The position numbers and the translations under genes were made by a program. Source: Natrialba chahannaoensis JCM 10990 (GTDB lineage Archaea; Halobacteriota; Halobacteria; Halobacteriales; Natrialbaceae). Taken from it: DNA of 64,000 nt. The notes under the pieces are model-generated. The model made no database searches, was not told where the DNA came from, and saw only the letters and a list, made by a program, of their open reading frames with translations. The stretch spans positions 66,803 to 130,802 of the forward strand of contig NZ_AOIN01000100.1 in NCBI RefSeq assembly GCF_000337135.1, in the 5' to 3' direction. Shown here in pieces: positions 23,466-32,711 of this stretch. The stretch's first letter is position 1. The number at the start of each line of letters is the position of its first letter.

Positions 23466-25139
23466 TTAGTCCGGCCGCGTCACGTGGAACGGCAGACCCT
23501 CGACACCGTCGCGCTGGAACGAATCGATGGTGTCGTTCACCTCGTGGTAGGCCAGGATGTTCTCCTGGATCATCCGTTCGATGATGTCCGAACGGAACTG
23601 CAGGTCGTCGTAGATGTCGCGCGTGTCCGCGTAGCCGAGCAGGGTCGCGATCTGCTCTTCTAACACGTAGGAGTTGTTCATCCCCTGGAAGACGATCTCG
23701 TCCTCGACGGGGTCCCAGTAGAACACCTGTCGGGTGACAACACCGTCCATCTGCTCGGAGTAGCCCTCGATCTCCTGAACCGAGGTCACGCGACGCAGGA
23801 CATCGTCGCCCTGCTTGACACGGTTCTGGAACAGCGCCACGTCAGCGTTGTCCATGAACGTCTCGGGGACGTTGATCGGGTCACCCGTAAATCGCTGAAT
23901 CATCGAGACGATATCACTCGCGTGGAAGGTAAGCATGACCGGGTGACCGGTCTGTGCCGCCTGGAACGCCATCCGACCCTCCTCACCACGAACCTCACCC
24001 ACGACGATGTACTCAGGACGGGAACGCAGCGCGGCCTCGACCAGGTTGAACATGTCGACATCGGCGCTGTCCTCGCTGCGACTCTCACGGGTGAGCAGTT
24101 GCTGCCAGGTGTCGTGTGGCGGGAGCACCTCTGCCGTGTCCTCTGCGGTGTAGATCTTCGAATCCCGCGGAATGAACGACATAATCGAGTTCAGCGTCGT
24201 CGTCTTCCCGGACGCCGTCTCCCCGACGACGAACACCGTTCGCTCGTTCTCCAGACAGAGCCAGAGGTACGCCGCCAGCTCGGGCGAGAGCGTCCCCCAG
24301 TTCGTAATCTGGGTGACCGACAGGGGCACCTCGTCGCCCTGACGAATCGTCAGGGAGGGCCCCTTCACGCTCACGTCGTCGCTGTAGATCACGTTCAGAC
24401 GCGAGCCGTCGGGCAGCGTCGAGTCGACGATCGGCTCGGCGTCGGTCATCGGATTCCCAATGCGTTCACCCATGTTCGAGAGCCAGCGGTCGAACTCCTC
24501 TTGCGTGCCGAAGTCAACCGTCGTCTCAACCATCCCGTAGACGCCGTGATCGACGTAACACTCGTTGGGGCCGATCACGTGAATGTCCTCGTTCGCCGGG
24601 TCGCGCATGACCGGCTCGAGTGGCCCCAGACCGACAATGTCCCGGTTCAGCCGATACCGAATGTTCTCGTAGGTTTCCTGTGGGATCTCCTGAATGCCCG
24701 GATGGAAGCGGACCTTGAGCCGCTCAACGAGGTTTTCAACCTCGTCTCCCTTGATGTGGGTCGTCTCGCTCAGCAACTCCTCGATCCGGTCGCTGTACTC
24801 TGCGTCCTTCTCGGGTGCTGCCTTGGTCGCACTTCGGCGAAGCAACGAGTCTTTGACCGTCGAGAACACCGACTGCTCTTCGTCCGACAGCGTCGGCTCG
24901 ACCGCGAAGTACTGCATCTTCGTCCCTACGTCGCCGTAGACGTGACTGTAGATCGGGCCACCAACCGGGTACAGGACGTTCGGATGCGGTGTCTCGTACT
25001 CGCCCGACGGTTCGTCGATCAACAGCGGGAACTCGCCTGTGATCTGCCTGAACTTCTTCAGGTGCTCACGCAGGTGTGGACGGCGTGCAGCCAGCTCCTG
25101 AAGCTCGTCCGACGGCTTCGGCGTCCCCATTTCCGTCAT
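23466..25139 (-). CDS. arlI: Archaellum motor ATPase ArlI (FlaI)
   Basis: A 557-aa type II/IV secretion ATPase that powers archaellum assembly and rotation. Walker A is GETASGKTTT (~305-314). The Asp box lies around IYTAEDTAEV, Walker B is VVGEVRGEEG, and the His box is MLTFHASD. The N-terminal domain (1-200) includes the family core RYRLNRDIVGLGPLEPVMRD. Its ATG is 14 bp after the arlH stop. In most haloarchaea arlJ follows arlI directly; here cheF follows instead and arlJ lies upstream at 30.1 kb. Confidence 0.95.
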   Translation of the reverse strand: MTEMGTPKPSDELQELAARRPHLREHLKKFRQITGEFPLLIDEPSGEYETPHPNVLYPVGGPIYSHVYGDVGTKMQYFAVEPTLSDEEQSVFSTVKDSLLRRSATKAAPEKDAEYSDRIEELLSETTHIKGDEVENLVERLKVRFHPGIQEIPQETYENIRYRLNRDIVGLGPLEPVMRDPANEDIHVIGPNECYVDHGVYGMVETTVDFGTQEEFDRWLSNMGERIGNPMTDAEPIVDSTLPDGSRLNVIYSDDVSVKGPSLTIRQGDEVPLSVTQITNWGTLSPELAAYLWLCLENERTVFVVGETASGKTTTLNSIMSFIPRDSKIYTAEDTAEVLPPHDTWQQLLTRESRSEDSADVDMFNLVEAALRSRPEYIVVGEVRGEEGRMAFQAAQTGHPVMLTFHASDIVSMIQRFTGDPINVPETFMDNADVALFQNRVKQGDDVLRRVTSVQEIEGYSEQMDGVVTRQVFYWDPVEDEIVFQGMNNSYVLEEQIATLLGYADTRDIYDDLQFRSDIIERMIQENILAYHEVNDTIDSFQRDGVEGLPFHVTRPD

Positions 25140-25153
25140 GCCACAATCACCCT

Positions 25154-25912
25154 CTAGGCAACACTCCGGTTCTCGATCACGATCCCTGTTCCGGACCGAA
25201 CCGAGTAACCGATCCGGTCACCGACCTGTTCGCCCATCCCCGCAAAGCGCTTGATGAACAGCTGCCGGCGGATGTCGTTCCCGACCTCGATCATCTCGAG
25301 TTCGATGAACACGTCCGCGATCGAGCGGAACGGACCGATTGCCTCCTCGCCGACCGTCGACGGGTCGACCGTTAGCACGACGATTTTCCCCTGAGAGATC
25401 ACGTCTCGCAGGAACGAGATGATCTCCAGGGCGGCTTGACGCTCCTCGTTCTGTCGAACCAGCGCCTCGAACTTCGGGTCATTTCGCAAAATGGCGTCGA
25501 AGGTGTCGATAATGATGACGTCCGCAGACCAGAGGGTTTCCTCGTCCATCAGGTCGGTCAACAGATCCTGGCGCGTCTGCTCTTCATCAGTCGCAGAGAG
25601 CACACCGCCGCTGTCGAGGTCGCCGTGGAGGAACAGCATGTTCTCGAAGAGGAGATGTTCCTCAACGTTGTAGTTCAGCGAGTCCATCTGGTCAACGAAG
25701 CCCTTGACTTCGAGCTCTGTCGAGAGAAACGTCACGGACTTTTCCGTTTGACAGAGGCCGTACGCAAAGCGCTGTGAAATCGCGCTCTTGCCGGCACCGT
25801 AGTCGCCTTCCATCAGTACGATACTTCCAGTCGGGATACCGCCCCCGAGCTCCTTGTTCAGTCGGTCGCGGTCGTCGAGACCGAGTGAGAAGATATTTTT
25901 AAACTGACTCAT
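25154..25912 (-). CDS. arlH: Archaellum ATP-binding protein ArlH (FlaH)
   Basis: A 252-aa RecA-fold protein that binds ATP and regulates ArlI. The start [20 protein letters not shown] is followed by Walker [11 protein letters not shown] (~35-44) and Walker [11 protein letters not shown]. The C-terminal [34 protein letters not shown] is typical. It sits between arlCE (73 bp upstream) and arlI (14 bp downstream) on the minus strand and forms the cytoplasmic platform with both. Confidence 0.94.
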   Translation of the reverse strand: MSQFKNIFSLGLDDRDRLNKELGGGIPTGSIVLMEGDYGAGKSAISQRFAYGLCQTEKSVTFLSTELEVKGFVDQMDSLNYNVEEHLLFENMLFLHGDLDSGGVLSATDEEQTRQDLLTDLMDEETLWSADVIIIDTFDAILRNDPKFEALVRQNEERQAALEIISFLRDVISQGKIVVLTVDPSTVGEEAIGPFRSIADVFIELEMIEVGNDIRRQLFIKRFAGMGEQVGDRIGYSVRSGTGIVIENRSVA

Positions 25913-25985
25913 CGTCTCTCGTCTTGCCTCGTGGCTCGTTCTCCTGGCTCTTCAGTCTACTTGCTCGGTGCTCGTCCACGGGTGG

Positions 25986-28427
25986 TTACTGCTCACGCTC
26001 ACGAGCCTGTTCGTGCTCGTCAGCCGCCTCCTCGTGGTCGGTTCCATGTTCACGGTCAATGTCGAACTCTTCCGGGGCGAGCAAGAGCTTGATCCGTTCG
26101 ACCTGCCAGCCCTCGAGATCGGCTGGTTCGTCCGAGACAACGAGCGGCTTTGCGATTTCGGCTCGCGCCCCGCGGTCGACGCCACCGGCAGTGGTACGCG
26201 TGTTACACAGTCTGGCACCGGACTCAGAGAGCACGACATCCGAATCGACCCAGATCATCTGTCCGCCGTCCGTGACCTCCGCTTCCGGCTCGACTCGGTC
26301 GGCGGCCGGGTCGTTGCGGTGGTCTGGGCTCGGCGTGTCCGCCTCCTCCTCTGCCTCCTCGATGAAGATTTTCTGTGCCCCGCTGGACTCGAGTTCGTCC
26401 GCGGTTGCGGTCGCAGCTGCCGTCTCCTCGTCACCCACACCCAACTCCGAGCAGTCGTCTTCACTGTGCTCAGTCGAGCCGTGCTCGTCGCCCTCGACCG
26501 CGAACGGATCGAGCGATTCGTCCGTAGTGAACTCGAGTTCGATGTCGTCATCATCATTATCGTTGACATGGTCGTTCGCATCCTCCTCGAGTGCACCGTC
26601 GGGAGAGTCGTGGGTATCGAGTGACCCAGCAGCGTGCTCGTCGGTATCCGCCACCGCAACCGGTTCCGACTCTGGGTCTGGCTCTGGCTCTGGCTCCGGT
26701 GACGACTCGTGTTGGCGCGTGGTAGCTGCCGATTCGTCGAACGTGAGTTCCTCGCTGGGAGCGCCAACAGCGGGCTCTTCTCCCGCGGTTGTGGCCGGCC
26801 TCTCGTCGTCGATTGTCGCTGCTGCGTCCGTTTCGCCGACGTCCCCCGTGGTCGGCGTAGCGTCGTCCGCTGTGGCAGCTTCTGGCTGGTGTTGCTCCGC
26901 GGCGGCCATCGCCTGCTCGATCATGATGCCTTCGTCTGCGACCCACACGTCGAACGGGCGGCGCTTCTTTTCCGGAGTGGCGATCTGGCTAATCCACCAG
27001 AGGCTTCGCTTGTGCTCGACGCCAAGCGAGGAGTGGGGTTCCGGGTCACCGATGTCAGGACCGCCACCAAATCCGTTCAGCACTGTCTGGAGGTGAGATT
27101 CGACCGAAGTGCTCACCCAGTGGATCGACTCGTAGAAGCGAAGCGTCCGAGCCGCGCCGTTGAGCCCCAGTTCGCTGACCAGGTACTCGAGCCAGTCCAT
27201 GACGACGAACTCGGTGTCGTACTCGGAGGGGATGGTTTCGAGGTAGGGTCGACCGCCGTCGTCCCACGTGGGGTGTTCGAGGCTGGCATCGGCCTGTTCC
27301 GTAGCGTCGTTCGCCGCGGCATTGGCGTCCGCGTCGTCGATCAGCGAGGCGGTTTCGTCAACCGGTTCGTCCTCGACTGTGAGGTCGTCGTCGAACGAGT
27401 CGTCTTCCAGATCGTCACCGAACGAGTCGTCCTCGAGGTCGTCATCAAGTGGACCCGCGACGTCCTCGGCATCCTGGGAGCCTCCATCATCGAGGTTGTC
27501 GTTGGCCGCCTTATTGGCGTCCCAGTCGGCATCGCCGGAGTCGTACTCGGATTTCAATTCATCGAACGACAGGTCATCGTCACCACCGGAGTCAGCGTCT
27601 GCATCGAGGTCGCTGTCTGCATCTGCGTCCATGCTCATATCGTCCTCCAGATCGTCGAGGTCGTCATCGCCATCGTCGAAACCGTCGTCCTCGTCGATGA
27701 TACTCTCGTCCAGAAAGTCATCGGCTTCGGCGTTTGCGATGTCCTCGTCGATCGCTTCGTCCTCCTCGCCGTCGTCGTTGCTGTCGAAGAGACTCTGGCC
27801 GCCGAAGTTCCCACTTCCTGCGGCACCGCCGGCGGTCATCGAATCGGCGAGGGTGTCTCCCTCGACGAACGGGTTGACACCCTGGGTTACCATCTCGTAG
27901 ACTTCGAGTAGTTTCCGGATGTTCTCCTCGATATCGTCGAGCGATTCGCCGATCTTTTCGTTCTCGCTCTGGACGGTGTTCACCGTCGACGAAAGCGAGC
28001 CGACGCTGTTCTCCATCTCTTCGACGCGTGCTTCGATCTCGCTCGAGACGGTGGTGCCGTCGTCCATTCCGTCCATCGACCCCATGTCATCCATATCGCC
28101 CATCTCGGATATCTCACCCATGTCGTCCATCGACATCGAGTCGTCATCGAGGAAGTCATCGCCACCGCCATCGAGATCACCGTCAAGATCACCACCGAGG
28201 TCGCCGTCGTCAAAGAGGTCGTCATCGCCAGTGCCATCGCCGCCAGTTCCGCCGTTGCTACCGCCGGCGCTCTCCGATCGCGCCCCAGGTAGCAGTTCGT
28301 CGTCGCTCATACTGCCGGTGAGGTCACCACCGATGATGTCGTCGCTATCGTTCTCGGAGCTCGAGCGGCCACTACCACCGTCGCCATCGCCATCTCCGAG
28401 TATGTTTCCGATTATCGAGAGTACCAT
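25986..28427 (-). CDS. arlCE: ArlCE fusion, archaellum switch-platform protein
   Basis: An 813-aa protein. A short hydrophobic start (MVLSIIGNIL) and an Asp/Gly-rich segment precede a coiled coil (EIEARVEEMENSVGSLSSTV, ~125-190), the ArlC part ending VYEMVTQGVNPFV. A long acidic linker follows, then the ArlE domain (~405-475): YDTEFVVMDWLEYLVSELGL...FYESIHWVSTSVESHLQ. About 300 further acidic residues end in a folded-looking tail (MIWVDSDVVLSESGARL; LEGWQVERIKLLLAPEEFDI). ArlCDE receive CheY/CheF signals at the motor. It is much longer than typical ArlCE because of its linkers. Upstream lies a divergent intergenic region, so it heads its own transcript with arlH and arlI. Confidence 0.9.
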   Translation of the reverse strand: MVLSIIGNILGDGDGDGGSGRSSSENDSDDIIGGDLTGSMSDDELLPGARSESAGGSNGGTGGDGTGDDDLFDDGDLGGDLDGDLDGGGDDFLDDDSMSMDDMGEISEMGDMDDMGSMDGMDDGTTVSSEIEARVEEMENSVGSLSSTVNTVQSENEKIGESLDDIEENIRKLLEVYEMVTQGVNPFVEGDTLADSMTAGGAAGSGNFGGQSLFDSNDDGEEDEAIDEDIANAEADDFLDESIIDEDDGFDDGDDDLDDLEDDMSMDADADSDLDADADSGGDDDLSFDELKSEYDSGDADWDANKAANDNLDDGGSQDAEDVAGPLDDDLEDDSFGDDLEDDSFDDDLTVEDEPVDETASLIDDADANAAANDATEQADASLEHPTWDDGGRPYLETIPSEYDTEFVVMDWLEYLVSELGLNGAARTLRFYESIHWVSTSVESHLQTVLNGFGGGPDIGDPEPHSSLGVEHKRSLWWISQIATPEKKRRPFDVWVADEGIMIEQAMAAAEQHQPEAATADDATPTTGDVGETDAAATIDDERPATTAGEEPAVGAPSEELTFDESAATTRQHESSPEPEPEPDPESEPVAVADTDEHAAGSLDTHDSPDGALEEDANDHVNDNDDDDIELEFTTDESLDPFAVEGDEHGSTEHSEDDCSELGVGDEETAAATATADELESSGAQKIFIEEAEEEADTPSPDHRNDPAADRVEPEAEVTDGGQMIWVDSDVVLSESGARLCNTRTTAGGVDRGARAEIAKPLVVSDEPADLEGWQVERIKLLLAPEEFDIDREHGTDHEEAADEHEQAREREQ

Positions 28428-28732
28428 GGTGAACCTGTTCCGCTGGCGTCTACCGCGCGTTCGCTCGTTGCCATCCCTAATCGGCCACCGATCGGAACCT
28501 GCCTGCTGGCTCGACGCTCCGGATGGCTACGAGTCGTCATTCAGGAAAACTATGACAACCTACGTATTAAGTAATTGTGGCCGATTGGCCCGTGACGCTC
28601 CGAGCCGCCAGATCACTGGAGTCACACCGAGCGGATGCGTTCGTCCACTCGTCGATTTCACCGTTCTCACACGGCTCACCCGAACAAAGGTTTCTTTTCG
28701 ATTGCCCCCGAACACCGACTATCGATCGTTCC
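28428..28732. other. Divergent promoter region between arlCE and a plus-strand gene
   Basis: These 305 bases separate the minus-strand arlCE-arlH-arlI-cheF unit from the plus-strand gene at 28733. No gene is seen. An AT-rich segment, CCTACGTATTAAGTAATTG at 28559-28577, is the most promoter-like part. Confidence 0.45.
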
Positions 28733-29539
28733 ATGACAGATCGTAACGAGGGTGGCGACCCAGACTCGACGGACGACGCCGACGTACCCCCCGTGCTCCC
28801 GAGCGAGCAACCCGGCGGCAACAACGGCGGTGGCGTCCTCTCGCCCGACGAACTGGACTTCACCGAGAGCCCCTACGTAGCCGAGGTTTCAGAGAGCCGG
28901 TACGTCGTTTCGGCCGACCACAGCCCGCCGAACGTCCCTGAGGAAACACAAACACAGCGGGCCACTCGTGAGGAGGCCGCCAGCGCACAGACACAGCCCA
29001 CTGCAGACGCTGCAGGTGGACACAACACGGACACTGGGACAAACCGCGGGGCACGCCCGTCAGAGCACGCACCAACGCAAGGACAAGACGACCCCCGTCA
29101 GGAACGAGCGCACCAAGAGCAGGGTGGGCAACAGCAACAACAACGGCGGCAGCGACAACAGCAGCCACAGAACCAGCACCAGCAACAACAACCCACCCCA
29201 CAACCACCCCAGAGCCCCGAACACGCTCGCTCCATCCTCGCCGACGAACTCGAGCGCGCCGACGCCCGGCTCGCAATCGATATCGTCTCCCGCTTCGGCA
29301 GCGACACCGTCCGCCACCGTACCGCCTCCGACGATGTCGTCGGTACCTTCGACAACCTCGTCCTCTGGTATGCCCAACACGTCGCCCGTAACACACCCAC
29401 TATGCGAACCGCCTCCCTCCTGTTCGCCAAATCCGAATTCACTCCTGAACTCTCCGAGACACAACTGCGAAAAACCGCCGCCAAACACGGACTCGACGAA
29501 ACCGATACGATTGGCGACCTGCGTGACGCACTCGAGTAG
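28733..29539 (+). CDS. Haloarchaeal hypothetical protein inside the archaellum cluster
   Basis: A 268-aa soluble protein on the strand opposite to the archaellum genes. The N-terminal half carries a short conserved-looking motif (GVLSPDELDFTESPYVAEV...SRYVVSAD, ~33-65) seen in haloarchaeal proteins of unknown function. A disordered linker with a striking Gln-rich run follows (~125-165, many Q, R and P). The C-terminal domain (~168-268) is helical (HARSILADELERADARLAID; LRKTAAKHGLDETDTIGDLR). Gln-rich stretches are unusual in this acidic proteome. It is placed in the gap that splits arlJ from arlCE. Function unknown; an archaellum accessory role is only positional. Confidence 0.7.
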   Translation: MTDRNEGGDPDSTDDADVPPVLPSEQPGGNNGGGVLSPDELDFTESPYVAEVSESRYVVSADHSPPNVPEETQTQRATREEAASAQTQPTADAAGGHNTDTGTNRGARPSEHAPTQGQDDPRQERAHQEQGGQQQQQRRQRQQQPQNQHQQQQPTPQPPQSPEHARSILADELERADARLAIDIVSRFGSDTVRHRTASDDVVGTFDNLVLWYAQHVARNTPTMRTASLLFAKSEFTPELSETQLRKTAAKHGLDETDTIGDLRDALE

Positions 29540-29658
29540 GTTTCCTCACGATCTCAACGGTTGGTCACGGGAGGACAGCGAGAGCGTACAGCTGGTTTCG
29601 AACGGCTCACAGCGACAGCGACAGCGAAAGCGAAAGCAACAACGTCAGCGCCAGCCGG

Positions 29659-29796
29659 CTACCCGCCGTTCATGAAAATAACCGTCCCCATAAAGAACGA
29701 GAGAATAAGCGAGAAGCCAAAGAGGAGCGCGCCGCTCTGGACAGATTCGATGCCACGTGTCGCCGCGTAAAATCGCTGCTCTCGGTCGAAACGCAT
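29659..29796 (-). CDS. Small single-span membrane protein, 45 aa
   Basis: A 45-codon frame on the minus strand reads MRFDREQRFYAATRGIESVQ, then a hydrophobic helix (SGALLFGFSLILSFFMGTVI, ~21-40), and ends FMNGG. It has a basic N-terminal part followed by one membrane span, so it would sit N-in. It lies between arlJ (upstream on the same strand) and arlCE. I do not know a named family. The strong charge/hydrophobicity layout and normal codon use make it more likely real than chance. It could be an accessory subunit of the membrane motor. Confidence 0.5.
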   Translation of the reverse strand: MRFDREQRFYAATRGIESVQSGALLFGFSLILSFFMGTVIFMNGG

Positions 29797-30061
29797 GGTT
29801 GTCTACGTCACCGATTTCGACGCAGTCATTAATTGTCTTGTGGCCAGTCGTCTGGAGCCGTCCAACCGCTGATCGGGGTGAGCTGTCCAGTGGGCTATAG
29901 TGTTAGTCAGCAGGAAACGAGCCACAGCGATGGCCGTGACGACAACGATAGCTATGACGATGATGTGACGATGACGATAACGATGACCACGTCACCTCCA
30001 TATCCATGGAACACCCGCCCAGACAAAGTGATGCAAACGGCGAGCAATTACGACCAGCCAA
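29797..30061. other. Intergenic region with GATGAC-type low-complexity tract
   Basis: This 265-base stretch downstream of arlJ contains an imperfect run of GAYGAT/GACGAT units (about 29930-29990). It shows no supported gene. The tract could be slipped-strand expansion. Confidence 0.45.
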
Positions 30062-31786
30062 TCACAGATCGACCGTGATGAGGACATCGACGAGTCGCTC
30101 CGTCAGCGTTCCCGTCACCGCGCCAATCCAGAGCAGTGCTGTGAAGTGAATGTACGAATTCCCGAAATGGCCGCCATCTGCCACCCGAAGCACCAGCGAC
30201 GAGATGAACGCGTTGAAGATCAACACCAGCACGATCAGGAATCGGAGCACCGGCACGTTGTACTCGTTCGTGTGAATGAGCGAACCGCCCATCTGGCCGT
30301 CGAGATCGATATCGAAACTCGAGAGCATCAGGGCCAACTCGAGTCCGATGAAGAACGCGAACGCCGAGGCGGCGGTGATACCGTACATGACACCGACGAG
30401 CGTGGTCGTCTGTTGCTTGCGCTCTTCGCGCAGGTTGATGATCTCGCTCATGTTCGTACTGATAAGTTCCCCGAGTCGCTTCGGCCCGCCGCCCATCTCG
30501 CGACCGACCAGGTACATCTCGCTGAATTTCTGGATCAGGAAGGTGTTCGTCTCGCCGGTGAAGTAACGCCAGGACTTCTCGGTGCTCAGGCGCATGTTTA
30601 GCCGCCGATAGAGGTCGTCGACGTTCTCGGTGAGTGGACCGAAGTCCTTCGAGCGCAGCGTCGCGAGCACTTCGGAGGTGGTGCTCTGTTTTGCGCTCTC
30701 GCTTGTCCCGAGTGCACGGATGAAGTTCGGGAACGCCCGATCGCGCTCGAACGCGCGTCGCTCTTCGTACCAGAAGACGAGTCCCGGGATCAACAGCGGG
30801 AGGGTCGCGATAGGCATGTGGAGCATCGAGGGCAGGTCACGAAGTGGGAGTCCACCCGGTTCCGGAATCACGTCGACGAAGATCAGCCCGAGCAGGAAGA
30901 CGGTGAGAACGCTCAATCCGACGCCGACGACGGTCGAAGCGAGCATTCGCTTCTTTGTCGCCGTACGATAGCCGTCTTCGAGATACCAGATCGGATCGTC
31001 GGGCACGACCGCGCGGATGACGAAGAAGAACCCGATCTGGATGAAGACGAACAGGACGATGACGATGCTAGTCGTTAGCGTCGGATCGTTCCCGGTCAGC
31101 AGCGGCAGCACGATTGCAAACACCAGCGCGAACGTCATCGAAATGATCAGCGAGAGGTAGAGGTCCTTCAGCACGTCGAGGTTGCCAAGTGACTGCTTGT
31201 ACACCGTCGAGTACTTCTCCACGAGGACGTCCTGTTCCTGGTGCAGGAACTCATCGAGTTGCTGGCCAGCACCGAGCGTGTAGGCCATCCGTTCGAAGAG
31301 GTCTGCAACGGATTCACTCGGTACTGCCTTCGCCCGACGGCGACAGGCGTCGCCGAGACTCAGGTGCCAGACATCGACGAGGTCGACAACGCGCTGGACT
31401 TCGTCTGCCAGTTCGCCGTACTCCTCTTCCTGGGCGAGCTTGCGCAGCACCTCCATCCGGTCGATGTTCGTCGTCGACAGGATGGTCATGTGGATGATGA
31501 ACAGATGAAACCGGTTTTCCATCTCGATGCGACGCTGGTCGACCGCCAGCCGTGGATAGCCCACTGCCGCGAGAAAGATCACAAGTCCGAGGACTGGAAT
31601 CAGGAGTTTGACCAGCAAGAAGACATCGAGAATCACCGCGATGACGATCGTCGCAAGGAAGAACAGGAACGCAGGCAGCAGTACCCCCGGAACGTACAAC
31701 CGTGCCGGGAGATCCATCTCGTCGTACGACCGAATGATGGACTTGCTGAGGTCGTTGATCGCCGCTGTGTTATCCGCAATACCCAT
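30062..31786 (-). CDS. arlJ: Archaellum membrane platform protein ArlJ (FlaJ)
   Basis: A 574-aa polytopic membrane protein, homologous to the GspF/TadB-type platform of type II secretion and type IV pili, which anchors ArlI. It starts MGIADNTAAINDLSKSIIRS. Hydrophobic helices occur near 35-80, 210-280 and 310-360, and at the C-terminus. The cytoplasmic segment FIRALGTSESAKQSTTSEVL and SEMYLVGREMGGGPKRLGEL are family features. An in-frame ATG 21 codons earlier (31849) is possible but less like the family start. It is separated from arlI by arlCE and arlH, the reverse of the usual H-I-J order. Confidence 0.93.
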   Translation of the reverse strand: MGIADNTAAINDLSKSIIRSYDEMDLPARLYVPGVLLPAFLFFLATIVIAVILDVFLLVKLLIPVLGLVIFLAAVGYPRLAVDQRRIEMENRFHLFIIHMTILSTTNIDRMEVLRKLAQEEEYGELADEVQRVVDLVDVWHLSLGDACRRRAKAVPSESVADLFERMAYTLGAGQQLDEFLHQEQDVLVEKYSTVYKQSLGNLDVLKDLYLSLIISMTFALVFAIVLPLLTGNDPTLTTSIVIVLFVFIQIGFFFVIRAVVPDDPIWYLEDGYRTATKKRMLASTVVGVGLSVLTVFLLGLIFVDVIPEPGGLPLRDLPSMLHMPIATLPLLIPGLVFWYEERRAFERDRAFPNFIRALGTSESAKQSTTSEVLATLRSKDFGPLTENVDDLYRRLNMRLSTEKSWRYFTGETNTFLIQKFSEMYLVGREMGGGPKRLGELISTNMSEIINLREERKQQTTTLVGVMYGITAASAFAFFIGLELALMLSSFDIDLDGQMGGSLIHTNEYNVPVLRFLIVLVLIFNAFISSLVLRVADGGHFGNSYIHFTALLWIGAVTGTLTERLVDVLITVDL

Positions 31787-32131
31787 TGTTCGTTCTGCGT
31801 TCCTCGGTCCGCACCGCGTGTCTGCAGCAGTTTCGTCGATCGCGGTCACGCGTCGACAGCCGCCACGGCTACCGACAACCGGCGTCGACTGCGACCGCGT
31901 ACGTGTCGTAGAGACTCCTTTGAAAGCTCAGCATACAAAACTTCTGGCTGGTACCGTCAACCCGACGCACACTGGCACATTCGGTGTGTACAGTGCTCCC
32001 GGTGTAGACGCCATTATCCACCGATCAAAAGAGAAGCATACAGAGCCGCTATCGCCTCCGGTCAGTTGGTAACGTCCAGCACGCTGTGACGACGAACGGT
32101 AATATTCGGGCGCAAACTAAGACTCTGACCT

Positions 32132-32250
32132 TTATTCTGGTCCTGGCCCGGACCCGGATTCGGGTTCAGACGTAGACTCACCGCACCGCACATCTGCTGT
32201 CGAGTCCTGTCCCGACTCCACCCACGATTCTAAAGTAAGCAGCGAGAGTT
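32132..32250 (-). pseudogene. arlD: Detached 3' end of arlD beyond the IS element
   Basis: On the far side of the IS200/IS605 element, one minus-strand frame reads ...LESWVESGQDSTADVRCG, then ESTSEPESGSGPGPE and TAA (32132-32134). This Ser/Glu/Pro style matches the low-complexity acidic tail of ArlD (SESESESASEPEPELESESE), which is interrupted at 34.1 kb by the element. I therefore read it as the original arlD C-terminus, cut off by the insertion. The exact junction base is not determined. Confidence 0.6.
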
Positions 32251-32292
32251 CCCCGGGTCACCTGGCCCGGGGGTGAATCGCGTAAGCTCTCC

Positions 32293-32691
32293 TCAATGAA
32301 CCGTCGACTCGATATACCGCTGAACAACCTCTTCCGAAACCTCACCCGTCGTCCCCACGTAATACCCATCCTTCCACAACCCGCTCCCCCAGAAGAATGC
32401 CTGCTTGACATTTGGATACCTCCGTAGAATCTCGTGACCCGAATACCCCTTGAACTGCTTCGCAATCTCAGCGGGACTCCACTTCGCGTCGGCCGCCACG
32501 AACAAGTGAACATGGTCAGACGCAATCTCCAGTGCCACAATATCATGCCCGAACCGCCCAGCCGTCCCATGGAACACGTCTTCGAGGTCATCTCGTACCA
32601 TGTCGAGGACACTGTGCCGGTACTTGGGGCACCAGACGAAGTGATACTTGCACAAACTAATTGAATGCGCATGACAGCGGTACTCTGGCAA
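32293..32691 (-). CDS. tnpA: TnpA Y1 transposase (IS200/IS605)
   Basis: A 132-aa Y1 HUH transposase that cuts and joins single-stranded IS ends. The HUH motif is in SDHVHLFV, and the catalytic Tyr is in WKDGYYVGTTG near the C-terminus. The length is the family norm (130-155 aa). It is intact, divergent from tnpB and inside the element described at 32251-34100. Confidence 0.93.
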   Translation of the reverse strand: MPEYRCHAHSISLCKYHFVWCPKYRHSVLDMVRDDLEDVFHGTAGRFGHDIVALEIASDHVHLFVAADAKWSPAEIAKQFKGYSGHEILRRYPNVKQAFFWGSGLWKDGYYVGTTGEVSEEVVQRYIESTVH

Positions 32692-32711
32692 GCCGAAACA
32701 CCAGTTCTATA

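Noticed and set aside
23922..25157. A 411-codon plus-strand open frame opposite arlI
   Set aside because: arlI with its Walker and His boxes explains the stretch; the antisense product has no recognisable motif and lacks acidic haloarchaeal composition.
25924..27911. Long Ser- and Val-rich plus-strand frames opposite arlCE
   Set aside because: They are the antisense of Asp/Glu codon runs (GAC/GAG read as GTC/CTC or TCG/TCC). No start signals or domains.
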